Below, piece by piece: positions 24,001-35,021 of a DNA stretch of 64,000 nucleotides. Source of the stretch: Yamagishiella unicocca (Eukaryota; Chlorophyta; Chlorophyceae; Chlamydomonadales; Volvocaceae); assembly GCA_003116995.1 (NCBI GenBank), contig BDSL01000071.1, positions 310,001-374,000 of the forward strand, in the 5' to 3' direction. Positions within the stretch are counted from its first letter, which is position 1; each line of letters starts with the position of its first letter. The notes beneath the pieces are model-generated. The model did no database searches. It had not been told where the DNA came from and saw nothing but the letters and a program-made list of their open reading frames with translations. The position numbers and the translations under genes were made by a program.

Positions 24001-24637
24001 GGGGAGGAACGTGGAGCGGTGGGGAAAGTGGCGAGGAGACCCGTTTACACGACTTAGGGATCACAGGGCAGGAACTAGCTGGCGAACAGTTTCCGGACAC
24101 ACAAGGTTGAGCGCGTATGCCAGGAAACGTGTTGGGTTGACCACCGGGAGACCTGTGGATGTGGCCCGTCTGTGGCCTGGAAAAGAACGGTGTGTGAGAG
24201 GGGGATGGGGGTAAATGATGTGTCCCTGTGTTTTGGGTTGGGGTTGGGGTTCATGGGGATGCTGGATGCAAGGGCCCCTTGGCTGCATTGTGGCTTCCCT
24301 TGGCTGCCGGCTTGCTGTGGTGTTTCCTCCCATGCCCACACCCCGGGCGTCTATGACGCCTCTCACCGCCCACCCCGCCCAATTGCAACCCACGGGTCTT
24401 CCTCACAACCCAATTGCAACCCGGGCGCCCGGCGCCGCTTTTTTCGCGCCACAACAGGTATACAGCGCCGACGAGGCGTTTGTGACGGGCACCTTCGCGG
24501 GCGTGATTCCAGTGGTGCAGGTGGACGGCCGGGTGGTGGGCGCGGGTCAGCGGGGCCCTATGGCGGCCCGGCTCCAGGGGCTGCACGCGGGCTTTGTGGA
24601 AAACTACTGCGCAGGGGGGCGGCGCCTGCTGGGGTGA
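18030..24637 (+). CDS. Sulfotransferase-like/class-IV aminotransferase fusion (plant BCAT-like protein)
   Basis: Thirteen exons join in frame: 18030-18215, 18838-18984, 19627-19707, 20086-20123, 20338-20519, 20851-21200, 21483-21570, 21737-21874, 22012-22118, 22523-22654, 23111-23202, 23553-23673 and 24458-24637. They encode 613 residues. Residues 1-230 (WSVPRCCSTSLLYSFAQRSD, DEPLYANYLK, YAKHMGKHKIG, VLVREPYGVLQSF, WADWWYRNTHKGTG) follow the sulfotransferase-like domain of the Arabidopsis At3g05190/At5g27410 type. Residues 325-613 (DSGYMLGDGVWEGIRL, EEHLERLAEGAKAI, RLMVTRGLKP, NSHSKLN, RGITRARVLEL, TGTFAGVIPVVQVDGR) are fold-type IV PLP transferase. The PLP lysine aligns at residue 474. The glutamate that holds the pyridine nitrogen (GFVSET in Arabidopsis) is Thr503 here (GFVSTCNSTN), so catalysis may be altered. 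Likely cytosolic; substrate unknown. Confidence 0.93.
19490..19613 (+). repeat. 29-bp minisatellite next to a 3' splice site
   Basis: Four copies of a unit containing GTGCTGACCCGCCCCTCACA then CCGGCCTGG end 13 nt before the acceptor at 19626 and could provide its pyrimidine-rich tract. Confidence 0.85.
19693..19830 (+). repeat. Exon 3 end plus donor repeated twice downstream
   Basis: The junction TTGGGTTACACG|GTGAGCC with CACCTCGCCCTG (19698-19725) recurs at 19750-19785, where the donor is mutated to GATGAG, and at 19788-19822, where the donor GTGAGC is intact at 19800. Confidence 0.8.
20120..20225 (+). repeat. Imperfect tandem repeat after exon 4
   Basis: GGCGTGGGGCCACATGCCCC and GGAGCGTCTCCG alternate in two to three imperfect copies immediately after the donor at 20124. 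Confidence 0.6.
21926..21963. repeat. Interstitial telomere-like tract
   Basis: Degenerate CCCTAAA/CCCTAAAA repeats inside an intron of the aminotransferase gene; a similar tract lies at 63232-63292. Confidence 0.55.
22651..22795 (+). repeat. 18-bp array of eight splice donors
   Basis: Starting at the exon 10 end (GCATACAG|GTAGGG), an 18-bp unit GTAGGGGGGTGCATACAG is repeated so that an identical ACAG|GTAGGGG junction occurs at 22655, 22673, 22691, 22709, 22727, 22745, 22763 and 22781. Eighteen is a multiple of three, so each later donor would add the hexapeptide VGGCIQ in frame. Only the first is needed to restore the family alignment. Confidence 0.92.
23395..23545. repeat. Family A/B repeat fragments in an intron
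   Basis: GCGTTACCGGTTCTTTTATT followed by GTAACCCC occurs twice around a reversed family A core (ACGACCATGCGCCAACTATC), then a family B-like ACACGGGTCTTCCTCGCAAC. Nested insertion or duplication is likely. Confidence 0.5.
23657..23990 (+). repeat. 52-bp repeat of exon 12 end plus donor, with nested family A copy
   Basis: The segment CTTCTACCTCACGCAG|GTGGGTCC is reiterated with a 52-bp period, placing junctions at 23674, 23726, 23778 (donor lost, GGGGGG) and 23830 (GTGGGC). A family A copy (23849-23937) follows, then a decayed fifth copy (23945-23990). A stop at about 23743 closes the read-through frame, so only 23674 is productive. Confidence 0.88.
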
Positions 24638-27600
24638 TGGTGGCTGGGGGGATGCGGGAATGTGGGTACTGGGGGTGGCGTAAACACCGGTTACACGACA
24701 TGGATAGGATGGCTGGCGCATTGCCTTCGGACACCTAGTTGTGGGCGCATGCTGGTACTGGGGGTAAGAGGTGGGGAAGAGGTGCCCAGGGATACGGCCT
24801 TCGTGGGTGCGTGCGTTGTTTGCGGGGGGTGGCGTAAAAACCTTTGACACGAAAAAGACTGGATAGTGTCCTCGCTTGGGGTAAGGGCGAGGGCCTTATG
24901 GTAGTATGCAGCGGCAGCGATACACGGAGCGGTGGACTACGGTTTAGGACGATCATGCCGTACGACAACAGCGGTAAACATCTCAATTCTGGAGTTCAGT
25001 GCCGGACAGTTGCGACACAGGACCCTGGGCGTATACTCGGTGGTGGGCTAGGACTCGTGATGGTTGACGGACGATTCGCTTAGGTAGGAGTACCTGTTAC
25101 AGTGGGCCCCATACCATAAGGTAGGATGGGTGTGTGAAGGAGGTGGGCGGGGCTGCGTTCGTCATCATTTAATCGCTCACGTGAATCAAGCAATTTATTT
25201 AGCACCTATATCAGCAAAGATCCGTGCCGGCCGCACGCCGGCCAGCATCCGCCGGCAATCATCAGTCATCATCAAGTTACGGCTAATGGATTCAGGCTAA
25301 CATCACCGATCCTTTGTTTTTTTGGGGTTACTTGTAGGGCTCCTCGAACCTGTTACGTACAGTAGAACATAACAGTGGTCGGCGCAGGTCGGCGTGATTC
25401 CACCAAGGCGCGCCACATCGCGTCGCAACAACTGCTACTCAAACGATTATATATTAACATATTTTTAGTAAGCTGGGCCGCAGTCAGCAAGTAACGCTGC
25501 TCGTCCTGGAACTGCCTCGACGAAGCGGACACTGCCCACGCACTGCCCGGCACCTACCTGGCGCCACCTGGCGCAGGCAAGGTAGCAGCCAGCCCTGGCG
25601 CCAGCATCCGCCAGGAATTTTATCCATCCAAGAAAGCGCAACCAAGCGCAACCAAGCTACTCGGTACCATTACCGTTATCTGCTTCGAGCCAGTTCGAGC
25701 ACAGCCCCTAGGAGTACTTACGTGAGGCATAGCAGCAGCTACGTTGTGATGCGGAGCAGTGCGAGCCAGCACGGTAACAGGAGCCCACTGTAGCAGTTGC
25801 TACTACAAGGCAACGCGGTGGCTTGTAATTTGCAAACTCCTTGGGCGGGGTTGGCGGGGCCTCGCTCGCTCGACGCGCCGCTCCCTGCTCGCAGAGCGGA
25901 ATCGCTCATCTAGCCCAGCTTTAGGAGCTTTAGGCGCTTTAGGAGCTTTAGGCGGCCCCCCCCCTCCCGGAGGTCAGGGTAACGGATTGGCGCAGCTTCA
26001 AGTATATGGATACATAGCTGTAAGTAGTAAAGCCACGTCCCTCTAGAGACTCTAGAGAGTAATTATAATCCCCTAACGGGGATATGCCGACGCGTTCGAT
26101 CGCTGCTCGAGGCGCGTGCCAGGCCCGCCCTGAACGGAGTGAAGCCAGTGGGCGGAAGTCGCCCATTGCCGGCCACGTTCATTAGACTGCGGAATCAAAT
26201 AATCGTTTCGGCGGCACAGTTTGCGGTTATTAGTCACTCATGCAGACGTACCGGCGGTACATTGCCTTGAACAACTCAACTCAACCTAAATAGTAATGGA
26301 ACCTACCACCTAAAAAGGGGATGGAATAATATAATGAAGTATCGGCACCATCGGCATTATGACATCAAATCTGATCGGCCAGGCATCCTCACAACATGCA
26401 GCGGACTGCAGCGGCGCATGAGGTTGCTAACGACGCTAACAGCTGCTTAACTGTTAGTGGCACGTGCAGGAACGGCCAACAATCGACATGCATTACCGAA
26501 CAGGTTCAATTGTGCCCCATCAAACCGTCGCACGTGGGTTCGTTACCTGCTGGGGAGTCGTGGACCCCTCCCACGGTCATCCGCACATGTGACGTCATGC
26601 ACCACGCTTCGGTGCCAACAGATTGGTATGGACTGGTGTATGAAAACAAACAATCGAATTTGCAGCGCACGCCGGATGCCGCGCGATGCTGTAGCAAGAC
26701 CGCAACCTAACCTACCCAACCGAGGAACGGACACAAGTCCACATAGGCGCCGTCTAGAACTCAACTGGTAACGACCAACAGTCTTCAGCAATTCTCTGCT
26801 GGACGGGACCTGACGCCCCCGAGCCGCGCCATGTACGACGAACCAAGACAATCTCCCCCAGTGTCAAAGAGGGTCAAAGCAGCCCCCGCTGCCCGTTCAC
26901 GATATCCTCACAACGGGTCAAAGCAGCCCCCGCTGCCCGTTCACGCTATCCTCACAACACGCAAGAACAAACCGCTGTGTGCGCGAGCAAACCAGGTCCT
27001 TGCGGCATACGGCTCACACCGCCAGGCATTATAGGAGCAATCCTGCTCGCTGCACCCTTCATCGAGGGAAAGGGTGTTCACGAGTGTACGGGGAAAGCTT
27101 ACCAGCGAGGATCAACATGCGTTATGCTTTGCCCGCCTTGCTAGCGGACGGCGTTGGCACCTCCATTATTTACTTTATTATCTGGCTAATCTGGCTAATC
27201 TGGCGATTCTGTGGATCGCATCGACAGAATCCCGTGGGGAGAACATCGCCCCTGGATCCGATTTTGAAAGTCAAATCGCGTCGGAGACAGCTGCGTTGGG
27301 CTGGGCTGGGCTCGGCTCCTCCAGCCGCTGTCGGATAGGTAGGGAGATCCTGGAGATCAGGCTCCGATCTCCCCACAAATGCCGTACGACGCTCCTCGAA
27401 ATTATTCAGAGATGAGAAACACGCGGCACATGGGCCGAGGAACGGCGAGGAACTCGCCGGGCCGCGCTGCAGCCCCCGAAAAGATGTCGCAGTCCGAGCT
27501 GAACTGCTCCACAATTGGCTCGTCGTCGCTTTGCGCCGTGTGGAAGCTCCGAGCGCAGGACCCTGCGACGGACCAAAAGGTAGCAGGACCTCAGTTGGCG

Positions 27601-27663
27601 TTACGCATCTACCAGCGTCGCCCTCCCTGCAGCACTCACTGGTCGGGGGGCAGGCATCCCGCC
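24638..27663. other. Intergenic, between aminotransferase and ankyrin-type gene
   Basis: No supported gene. Two family A copies are at 24679-24755 and 24826-24866. GC-rich palindromic pieces near 25225-25250 and 25555-25615 share the motif CAGCATCCGCC. A TTTAGG(A/C)GC run is at 25918-25956, and a 45-bp tandem duplication with CAAAGCAGCCCCCGCTGCCC at 26874-26960. The region is AT-richer than the genes and may hold decayed transposon sequence. Both flanking genes point into it. Confidence 0.45.
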
Positions 27664-28428
27664 TCACTCGACCATTCGCGGCGGGGACCCGGGGCCCTGC
27701 TTCAAAACACTCTCGATCCACGTCTCCGCCACGCTGACACCGTGGTCTAGCAGCCACTGCAGCACCTCCAGATCGCCGCTCCTCGCCGAGCTTGCAGCGA
27801 CGTAGGCGGCGGACGAGTCGAAGGGCACGCCCGCCTGCTGCATCCAAATAAGCCGCCCCAGCATGTCCGAGATCGGAACAGCCAGCAAGTCAAAAACACG
27901 GCTCCAGGTCCAGCCGTTCCGCGTGAGCCAGCGGCATGCCTCCGTGCTGCCTCCACGGGCAATCCTGGTCACGAGTTCCAGGCTACACGGGCAGCTGTGC
28001 TGGAGGAGCCACTCGCATGCAGCGACCTGGTCCGCAGCAGCGGCCGCAGAGAAGACCTCAGGGGTGAGGGCACAGTCTGCAAAGTAGGTGGCCACCTCCA
28101 GGTTCGCAACGACTCCAGCAGCCGCCGTCAGGCACAGCAGCTGGTGCTGTTTCTCGCGAGGAAGAATTCGCAGGGCGTCGGGACGGCCCCAGCGGCGCAG
28201 GAATGCATGAGGCGGCGAGGGCTGCGACAGCCGCACCGTGGTGTGCCTCGGCTCACTGAATTGCGCCGCTGCGGCCTTGTTGACCAAGCGGACGGTGCAT
28301 GCGACCTCGTTCGGCGGAATGTAGCTGATGATGTGTGCCCCGATGTCAGATGTTAATAGGAGCCATATGCGGCCGCCGGCCTTTCGCTTTTCGCCAAAAC
28401 GAATCTGTTCTGGAAGCTGCTCGGTCAT
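27664..28428 (-). CDS. Ankyrin-type repeat protein of an expanded algal family, single exon
   Basis: An uninterrupted minus-strand ORF of 254 residues starting at the first ATG, 28428. The N terminus contains DIGAHIISYIPPNEVACTVR and LVNKAAAAQF, an F-box-like hydrophobic start typical of a large volvocine family. Degenerate ankyrin-like helices follow: ACEWLLQHSCPC, EACRWLTRNGWTW, RLIWMQQAGVPFDSS and DLEVLQWLLDHGVS. Such proteins are presumed to bind proteins; no enzymatic domain is present. It ends abruptly in mid-repeat (VLKQGPGSPPRMVE), earlier than usual. Either the real transcript is spliced at GTGAGG near 27668 or the gene is truncated. Family assignment rests on pattern, not on a search. 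Confidence 0.6.
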   Translation of the reverse strand: MTEQLPEQIRFGEKRKAGGRIWLLLTSDIGAHIISYIPPNEVACTVRLVNKAAAAQFSEPRHTTVRLSQPSPPHAFLRRWGRPDALRILPREKQHQLLCLTAAAGVVANLEVATYFADCALTPEVFSAAAAADQVAACEWLLQHSCPCSLELVTRIARGGSTEACRWLTRNGWTWSRVFDLLAVPISDMLGRLIWMQQAGVPFDSSAAYVAASSARSGDLEVLQWLLDHGVSVAETWIESVLKQGPGSPPRMVE

Positions 28429-30226
28429 AACGAGCAAGGGAACCGCTTGCGCCTGCGTGAACCAAGCAGACGGCCGCAGATGTGTTCAATAGTATCACAT
28501 TGTTTATTGTTTTCAAGTCACTTGGCGTTGCCAGGGCGGCATAGCGTCGCCAGGGCGTTGTCGCGCCCAAAAAGACGGGCAACACGGGCAAGCCGCTCTG
28601 TAGTCGCAGCAACATTCGGCATGGCTCATCCACTTTGCATCCCCCAAGTCTGGAATATTACTATTATATCACCTTTGATGTTATCAATCCTTTTGATATT
28701 TGACGATCGAGGGTGGCGTCCGTGCGCACCTTGGGAGGTAGGCACTAGGCAGCACAGGTTCAGCACCAAGCGAACTAGGCACAGGGAGCGAAAATACTCT
28801 GGAGTGGTTTGATATATATGTATTTGAATTAAGTGTTGTCTGGCATAACTGGTTGTCCTCATCTAGCGACCTGGCGCGATTACCGTTGGTACAAGTACGA
28901 CTGCGCAGCTAATGAACGGACAAGCCAGGAAAGCAAGCACATCTAAGAAGGCAAAGTAGTTCAGCCAAGCAAAATCCTTTGAAGTCAACGGATGGTGGTA
29001 GATTATTGGCGCGCGCGATTCAACTTCACGACGTGCATTAGGCTAAAGTCCTATTAAAGCGCTCACAGTCTCCTGGCAATGAGCACATCCGCATGCACAA
29101 GTCTCAGCTCAAGGCAGGGAATAGTGGAACATGAGTCGGACGGACCACCATGTTGGCCGGCTGTACTTGATGGCCCATACTGCCCTGGGCCCTCCCCCTC
29201 CCCGCTGCCTGATCGGTTTCCTAGTCAGTGCCGACCCACAGCCTTGCCTCACATGCTTCCCGATGCCATGTCCATCTGCCGGGGCACTGCGCCCCCACCC
29301 GCGCGGCCTGCGATGCAGCCCGAATGGCCCCGACCGCGAATGCGTAAGTTTTTTACGGACCCGATGGGCATGGTACGGCACGGGATGAACGGACCCAATG
29401 GGCACGATGGGGCACGGGATGAATACGAAAACGCCAGGAGGAGCTGGTCGACTGTCGAAACCAAGGGAGAAAAGTCGAAACACGGCCCATCGGGGCCCAC
29501 CGGGGGAAGGGAGAGTCACTGGACGCTGTGTGTTAAGCGCCCGACCCGCTGCGCTGCCCCAAGAGTTCGCAAAATAGGACCAGCAGGCTCTCACACAGGC
29601 TGCCTGGGGCCTGTACGGCGGCCTGACTTAACGAGCCCTAACTAACCTATCTTCGCTGGGTTAACGTGGTAACCTGTGGTGGCCGCTAGAGCTGATGCGA
29701 GCGACTCCACATAAGCTGGACGGAGCATTCACTTTGGTGACCTCCGATCCATGATGCGGGTTGAGGGCCATGACGGAGGACCGCCTGTCTGCATGGGTCG
29801 GTGGGTCGGCGCTATGTAGGCGTCATACCGATGCATGCCCAGGGTAATGCCCAGGGTAAATTCAGGTGTTACCGTTAATGTTTTTGCAGGAAACTTATGG
29901 TTTGGACTGGAAGGATATTTATGGTTTGGACGGGCTCGCTTACGAGCCAGACGAGCCAGCGCCGCACGGATTGAAATGTACCCATGAACAGCGAGCGTAC
30001 AGCACGATGACGGTATTGTGTCATAAGCTCATAATTGTCTTTGCCCAACTCCTGTTGTTTTACTATTGCACGATAGGTGTGCGCACCGCGGAACTATATG
30101 TTTTGCTCCTAACGACAATTGCCACGCGCCCAGCTTGCGCTACGCACGCGTCGAGCCCCAGCTACTTGACGGCGCCAACGGAGCTATATCAAAAGTTTGT
30201 TGTGGGAATCTACATCAGCCGCGACC
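28429..30226. other. Divergent intergenic region upstream of the ankyrin-type gene and VIT
   Basis: It holds both promoters. A near-duplicate pair (GGCATGGTACGGCACGGGATG / GGCACGATGGGGCACGGGATG) is at 29369-29422, and a 24-bp duplication with TATGGTTTGGAC at 29897-29931, about 300 nt before the VIT start. Short ORFs here are overlapping and featureless. Confidence 0.4.
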
Positions 30227-33200
30227 ATGCCGGCGGCCGCTGACCAGGAGGCGCCGCTGCTGCGAGATGGGAACGACGACGCGAGTAGCAGTGACGAACA
30301 TGAGCATTACATACATAGATCGCCATGGTTAAGAGCGTTCATCCTTGGCGCCAATGACGGCCTGGTGGGTCAGGCGTCGAGCCTTCACCACGTTGCGTCT
30401 AGACACGCGATGCACTGGGAATAGTGTCAGCGGGTGCTGCAACGGATACCGTATTAGTGATAGCCAGAATGCCCTGCGCCTAGTCCTTGGGGAGGTTTGT
30501 CCCGAGTTGCAAACGCATTGTGGCATTGCGCCAAAATATTTGTTCCTGGAATTGGCGTCGTGTGTTGCTTCATGCAAGAAGCGGTGGCATGCTCTGAGGT
30601 CATGCGTTTGACTGGATGACACTCCTTGCGGTGACATGAGCGCTTGGTTCAGGTTGCCGCCACGTCGCGCTCGTCGGCTGCAGGGCCTCCGCGCCGACCC
30701 CTCCCTCCCCCAATACAACTCCCCTCTCCCTCTTATACCTTCCACGCCCGCCCTTGCCCGCATATCTGGCGTGGCAAATGTGCAGCATCACCCGCCTGTC
30801 GCCGCCACCGCCGCCGCGAGTGAAAGATTGTATGCCTTCGTGTTGGTCTTTGCAGCGTGACGTATCCATCTCTAACCCCCTCCCGCGGTTACCTCCTGTC
30901 GTACCCCCAGGTCAGTGTCGCGGCCCTGATGCTGGGTGTGGGAGGAGGCAGCGAGTCTCTGGGGGCCATGAGGCTAGCAGGTGCGGCTGCGGGGTTTCAG
31001 TCTCTGGGGGCCATGAGGCTAGCAGGTGCTGCTGCGGGGTTTCAGGGTTGGGCGGGAGGGGGAGGAGCACTGAGTATGGGGATGGGGGGCGCGGTGGAGG
31101 GTGGGGGGAGGGGTCACGGCTCGAGGGGCAGCCGCATAAGAGTGAGCATTGGACGGGGCCTGGTGTGGTGGCGGAGAAGCAGGTGGTTGGCGTTTGTGGG
31201 ATACAGCCCCGTTCCTTGGGAGGACCCCGGCCCGCTGGGACTCCTTGTGAACGACAGGATGGTGTCGCGTGTATCAGGACAGGCCGAGACGGTTGGGAGG
31301 CGGTTGAGAGGCGGTTGGGAGCCGGGGGCAAGGAGCCAGAGCCAAGCATGTACACCCGCCAGCACCACTGCGGCCGGTGCTGTCCGGCGCTCTCCGGCAT
31401 TTCCGCCTCCGAAACCACCTACGCGGTCGCACCTCCCATCGTACCGCCCACTGTGCCGCTAGTGCCCCTATGCCACTACTGTGCCATTAGTGCCCCTATG
31501 CCGCCTACTGTGCCGACCAGTCTCCCCTCCCGACAGCGGGCCAGCGCTCTGCTGCGAAACGCCACGTGGGTGCAAGCCCAGCTTTTAAAATCTGTCGTAC
31601 CATACACAGCGCGGCACTTGACCCACCCTGCCGTACCGGCCCCAATTATGCTTGCGCAATAATGGTGCTGCCTGGCCCTCCGCCGGGTTGCTGCGCAGGA
31701 GTCGCCGCGTGGATCGCGGGGGCTCTCAGTATGGCGGTTGGCGAGTACATCTCGGTGTCGTCCCAGGTACGACAGGGACAGTTGGGGGTTGGGCTGGTGG
31801 GCGCGGTGCCGTTGCAGCCCGTCGTGGTGCGGCCTTTGTTGCCGCCTTGAGCCCGGAAGGCGTCCTGTTGGCGGCGGGGTTTACAGAAAAGAACCTGTTC
31901 ACCAGGGCGGGGGCCAGAGGAACAGAGCAACGTGGGATGCGATCACCCGGTGCCTGAGACCCCACCGCCTGCATGATGCGTATAACCGTCTGAGCCCCCT
32001 CTGAGCCTTATACCCGTCTCAGCCCCCTCTGAGCCATATACCCGTCTGAGCCCCCTCTGAGCCATATACCCGTCTGAGCCCCCTCTTGAGCCATGTACCT
32101 GTCTGAGCCCCCTCTAAGCCATATACCCGTCTGAGCCCCCTCTTGAACCATATTTCGCCACTCAATCGCGGTTCTGTGTTTAGACACCCCGACCCAGCCT
32201 CCCCACACCTCCCTTCGCCGACCTGTGCTTTATCGTCCCCTCCCCAAACCCGACCCATGGTTCGCCGTGCAGCGTGATACGGAGGAGGCGGACATTGAGA
32301 AGGAGCGGCAGCAACAGCTCAAGGGGCCGGCGGCGAGGGCGAGGGAGCTGCAGGTAGGGGCCCCTGGCAGGTCCAGGGAGGGGTTGGGGCGTGTGTCTTG
32401 TCATTAGGAAAGGGGCTGCTCGTGTGGCTGCTCGGTGCTGCCATGCCTGCACAGCCGCCCTGCTGCCACTCGGCTCCCTCGTGTGCTGCCACCTGTCGAC
32501 CCTCTCCCGCAGCACCCTCCACCTCGCCCTGGAAATGCGGTGTAGCATCATTGCCGCCCAGGCACCGTAGACCCGGAAGCATCGGAGGTTGTCCTCATTG
32601 CGTAGCATGACGGCAGTTAAAGACAGGCAGTTGGCAGTTACACGGTAGTTGTGATGACCCACGTCGTTTGCAGGAGTTGACGGAGATCTACGTCAAGCGC
32701 GGCTTGGATCGGGACCTGGCGCGGCAGGTGGCGGAGCAGCTCACGGAGAAGGTGGGCCCGGCCGCCACTCTTTCCCCCCCCCCCGGCCCCGCCGTGGGTT
32801 TTCGTCACGTACCCCCCCCCCGGCTATGTACCACATCAAAGCTCATGAGTTGTGTGCCGTACCCGGTAACCCGCACCCCCCGCCTGACTCACTGACCCGC
32901 AGGACGTCATTCGAGCTCATGCGCGGGACGAGCTGGGCATCAATCTGGACGAGCTTGCCAACCCCCTCCAGGCGGCCGTGGTTTCGGCGCTGGCCTTCAC
33001 GGCTGGTGGGTGATGGAGTCAGCGGCGTGCGAGGCTAGGGAGCCGGGGGTCGATGTTTGATGGCGGATGGAGGATGTGTGGTGAAGTGACATGGAAGCGT
33101 GGATGGGAAAGTGGCAGCGGTGGTGGTGTCGGCGTGGGTCCTGGCAAGCTGTTGCAGTTCGACCGCCGGCCTAACCGCCTGCCTAACCGCCTGCCTAACC

Positions 33201-33710
33201 GTTGTACCTGTCCCGCAGGAGCGCTCATCCCGTTGCTCTCCGGTGCTTTCCTGGCTGATCTCAAGATCCGGCTAGTGGCGGTTGTGGTTGCCTCAGTGAT
33301 CGGCCTGGCGGCTTTCGGGCTCACCGGGTCGCTGCTGGGCGGTGCCCGACCGTTAATCGGAGCGTTGCGGGTGGGTTTTGGGTTGGCGGTTGGGAGTTCA
33401 CGTCACAGTTGCGTATTAGTGCCGGATTCCCTTCAGGCAGGATCTGGGCGACCCCAATGCTGCTTATTCAGCCGGCCTTGTTGGCCTTCCCAATCGCAGT
33501 TCGTGGGTGTTGATCGGGTGTGTGGTTCCTTTGAGTGTGGTGCATCAAGCGCTTCCCCGCTCCATTTCTGCTTTAACCCACAACTTCCCCCAACCGTTAA
33601 CGACTACCCAATCGTGTACGGCACCACAGGTGGTGTTCGGCGGCTGCATGGCAATGGCGATCACATTCGGCGTCGGGCACTTGCTGGGGGCCGATCCCGG
33701 CGCGCTGTGA
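30227..33710 (+). CDS. VIT/CCC1-family iron or manganese transporter
   Basis: Eight exons join in frame: 30227-30364, 30911-30980, 31699-31766, 32273-32353, 32674-32751, 32903-33005, 33219-33370 and 33630-33710 (TGA). They encode 256 residues. Five membrane segments are visible: FILGANDGLVSVAALMLGVG with the conserved DG, VAAWIAGALSMAVGEYISVS with the conserved M and GEY, ALAFTAGALIPLLSG, LVAVVVASVIGLAAFGLTGS and VVFGGCMAMAITFGVGHLLG. Between segments 2 and 3 is a charged metal-binding helical domain (RDTEEADIEKERQQQ, ELTEIYVKRGLDRDLARQV, RAHARDELG). The family moves Fe2+ or Mn2+ into vacuoles in exchange for protons. The presence of the cytosolic domain places it with VIT1 and its bacterial relatives, not with the shorter nodulin-like VTL proteins. 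Confidence 0.93.
30955..31045 (+). repeat. 45-bp duplication of VIT exon 2 end plus donor
   Basis: TCTCTGGGGGCCATGAGGCTAGCAG with its donor occurs at 30956-30980 (GTGCGG at 30981) and again 45 bp later (GTGCTG at 31026). The insert is open and in frame, so use of the second donor would add 15 residues, including a second SLGAMRLAG. Confidence 0.85.
31978..32158. repeat. 28/29-bp minisatellite in a VIT intron
   Basis: About six copies of a unit containing GTCTGAGCCCCCTCTGAGCC and ATATACCC, with single-base variants. Confidence 0.85.
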
Positions 33711-34710
33711 GCATCTCTCCGTGCCGTACCTCTCCGTGTCGTACTAACGCGCAGCGTCTGGTTTCGGAGCACCACCAGTGCACCCGCCGCCGCCCCTGTG
33801 GTACCGGAGTCGGCGCAGTTGGAGCAGGTCGGGGTTGCGTTCGCTGCAGAGGGGTTGCGGGCGGGGGTGCAGGGGCTGGGCTCGTCCGTCTGTCGGCTGT
33901 TTGTCCGTAGACTTATCGGGGGAGAGATGCAGTTTGTTGGGAACGGCGGGTGACCTGAGATCGAGGTCGCGTGGGACGTCTAATCGTAGCAGTCGCGGAG
34001 GATCACACCTTCGTTAAGGTATGCTACAGTGAGGGATAGCTCCTTTGATCTGGCGGAGGTTCGGGATCCAAGCCCGCGGTCTTTGTCCCCCACGCGTGGA
34101 CGCAATTCCTCGCCATACTGTTGAAGCGGAATAGAAACGTAGAAACGTCCTGAAAGCTCCAGAAAATAATATAATAATTAATGATATGATGAGGGCGCCT
34201 GGAGATGTTGAAATGAACGGTCGAGTCTTGACACTACTGACGGCGCTTCACTGGTTCGTCGGGTGCTGGGCTGTTAGGTTGGTTGGTGGCCATTTCCTGA
34301 TGGGGAGCCTCTAGTGCAAATTCCCCCTGGGGTGCTGGCTGCTGCTCTGTATGCCTACGGCCTGTCTATTTGGTGTTCTGGTGGTTTGCCTTTGTTTCGG
34401 TGCAGGTCGGTTTTTGTTTCCTCCGTCTTGTTCAGTGTCAGGCGATGCGCCCGATGGTTCTACCTCTTGGTCTGGAACCCACTGTAACCGTTACAACTGA
34501 CACATACTCGGTGTTTTGGGGGGACCACACGATCACCTGCTTCACGGAGAAGACGGTCCCGTCTTTTTTCTGTGGAGGGCATCGGCACGGCCAGAGAGGA
34601 GACCAGGGAAGCCCGAACAGCGGGAACGATAGCAGCACGAAAGGAACCGCTGCCGGCCGAGACAAACTATGGGATATTCCCAATACTTTCTCCGTTACAT
34701 ATTGATTACA
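33711..34710. other. VIT 3' UTR and downstream spacer
   Basis: No gene seen. A candidate TGTAA for VIT lies at 34483. Confidence 0.45.
34483..34487 (+). terminator. Putative TGTAA poly(A) signal of VIT
   Basis: A clear + strand TGTAA after the VIT stop, implying a 3' UTR near 780 nt. Confidence 0.4.
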
Positions 34711-34948
34711 TGTTTTCGGCGCCTGTTGGCATGCTTTCGGGTCGGCTTTGGCTGTCATTCCGCAGCCAGTTAGTTGACGCGTCGATGCACTCTAGTTGTT
34801 AGGAAGAAGCTTGTCGTACTATGGATACGGCCTGTGGAGGAGATGATCCCCCATAACTAACAACTAGAGTGCATCGACGCGTCAACTAACTGGCTGCGGA
34901 ATGACAGCCAAAGCCAACCCGAAAATATGCCAACAGGCGCCGAAAACA
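34711..34948. mobile_element. Foldback element with 92-bp inverted arms
   Basis: Arms 34711-34802 and 34857-34948 are reverse complements with about three mismatches; the spacer is 54 bp. The arms include GCAGCCAGTTAGTTGACGCG and CATGCACTCTAGTTGTTAG-like sequence. No coding capacity. The shape fits a foldback or MITE-type DNA transposon, or a hairpin-RNA locus. No target-site duplication is obvious beyond the arm ends. Confidence 0.8.
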
Positions 34949-35021
34949 GTGACTATCGAGTCGTGATGTGTACATTATGTCACGCGGAGCGAAGTACGTC
35001 CATTAGGGCCTTACGCGCGCC

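Noticed and set aside
27170..27847. 225-codon minus-strand ORF as continuation of the ankyrin-type protein
   Set aside because: It is in another frame, overlaps the real coding end as a shadow, and shows no ankyrin-like spacing.
30754..31662. 302-codon ORF overlapping VIT exon 2
   Set aside because: It is in a different frame from the VIT alignment and consists of intron low-complexity sequence.
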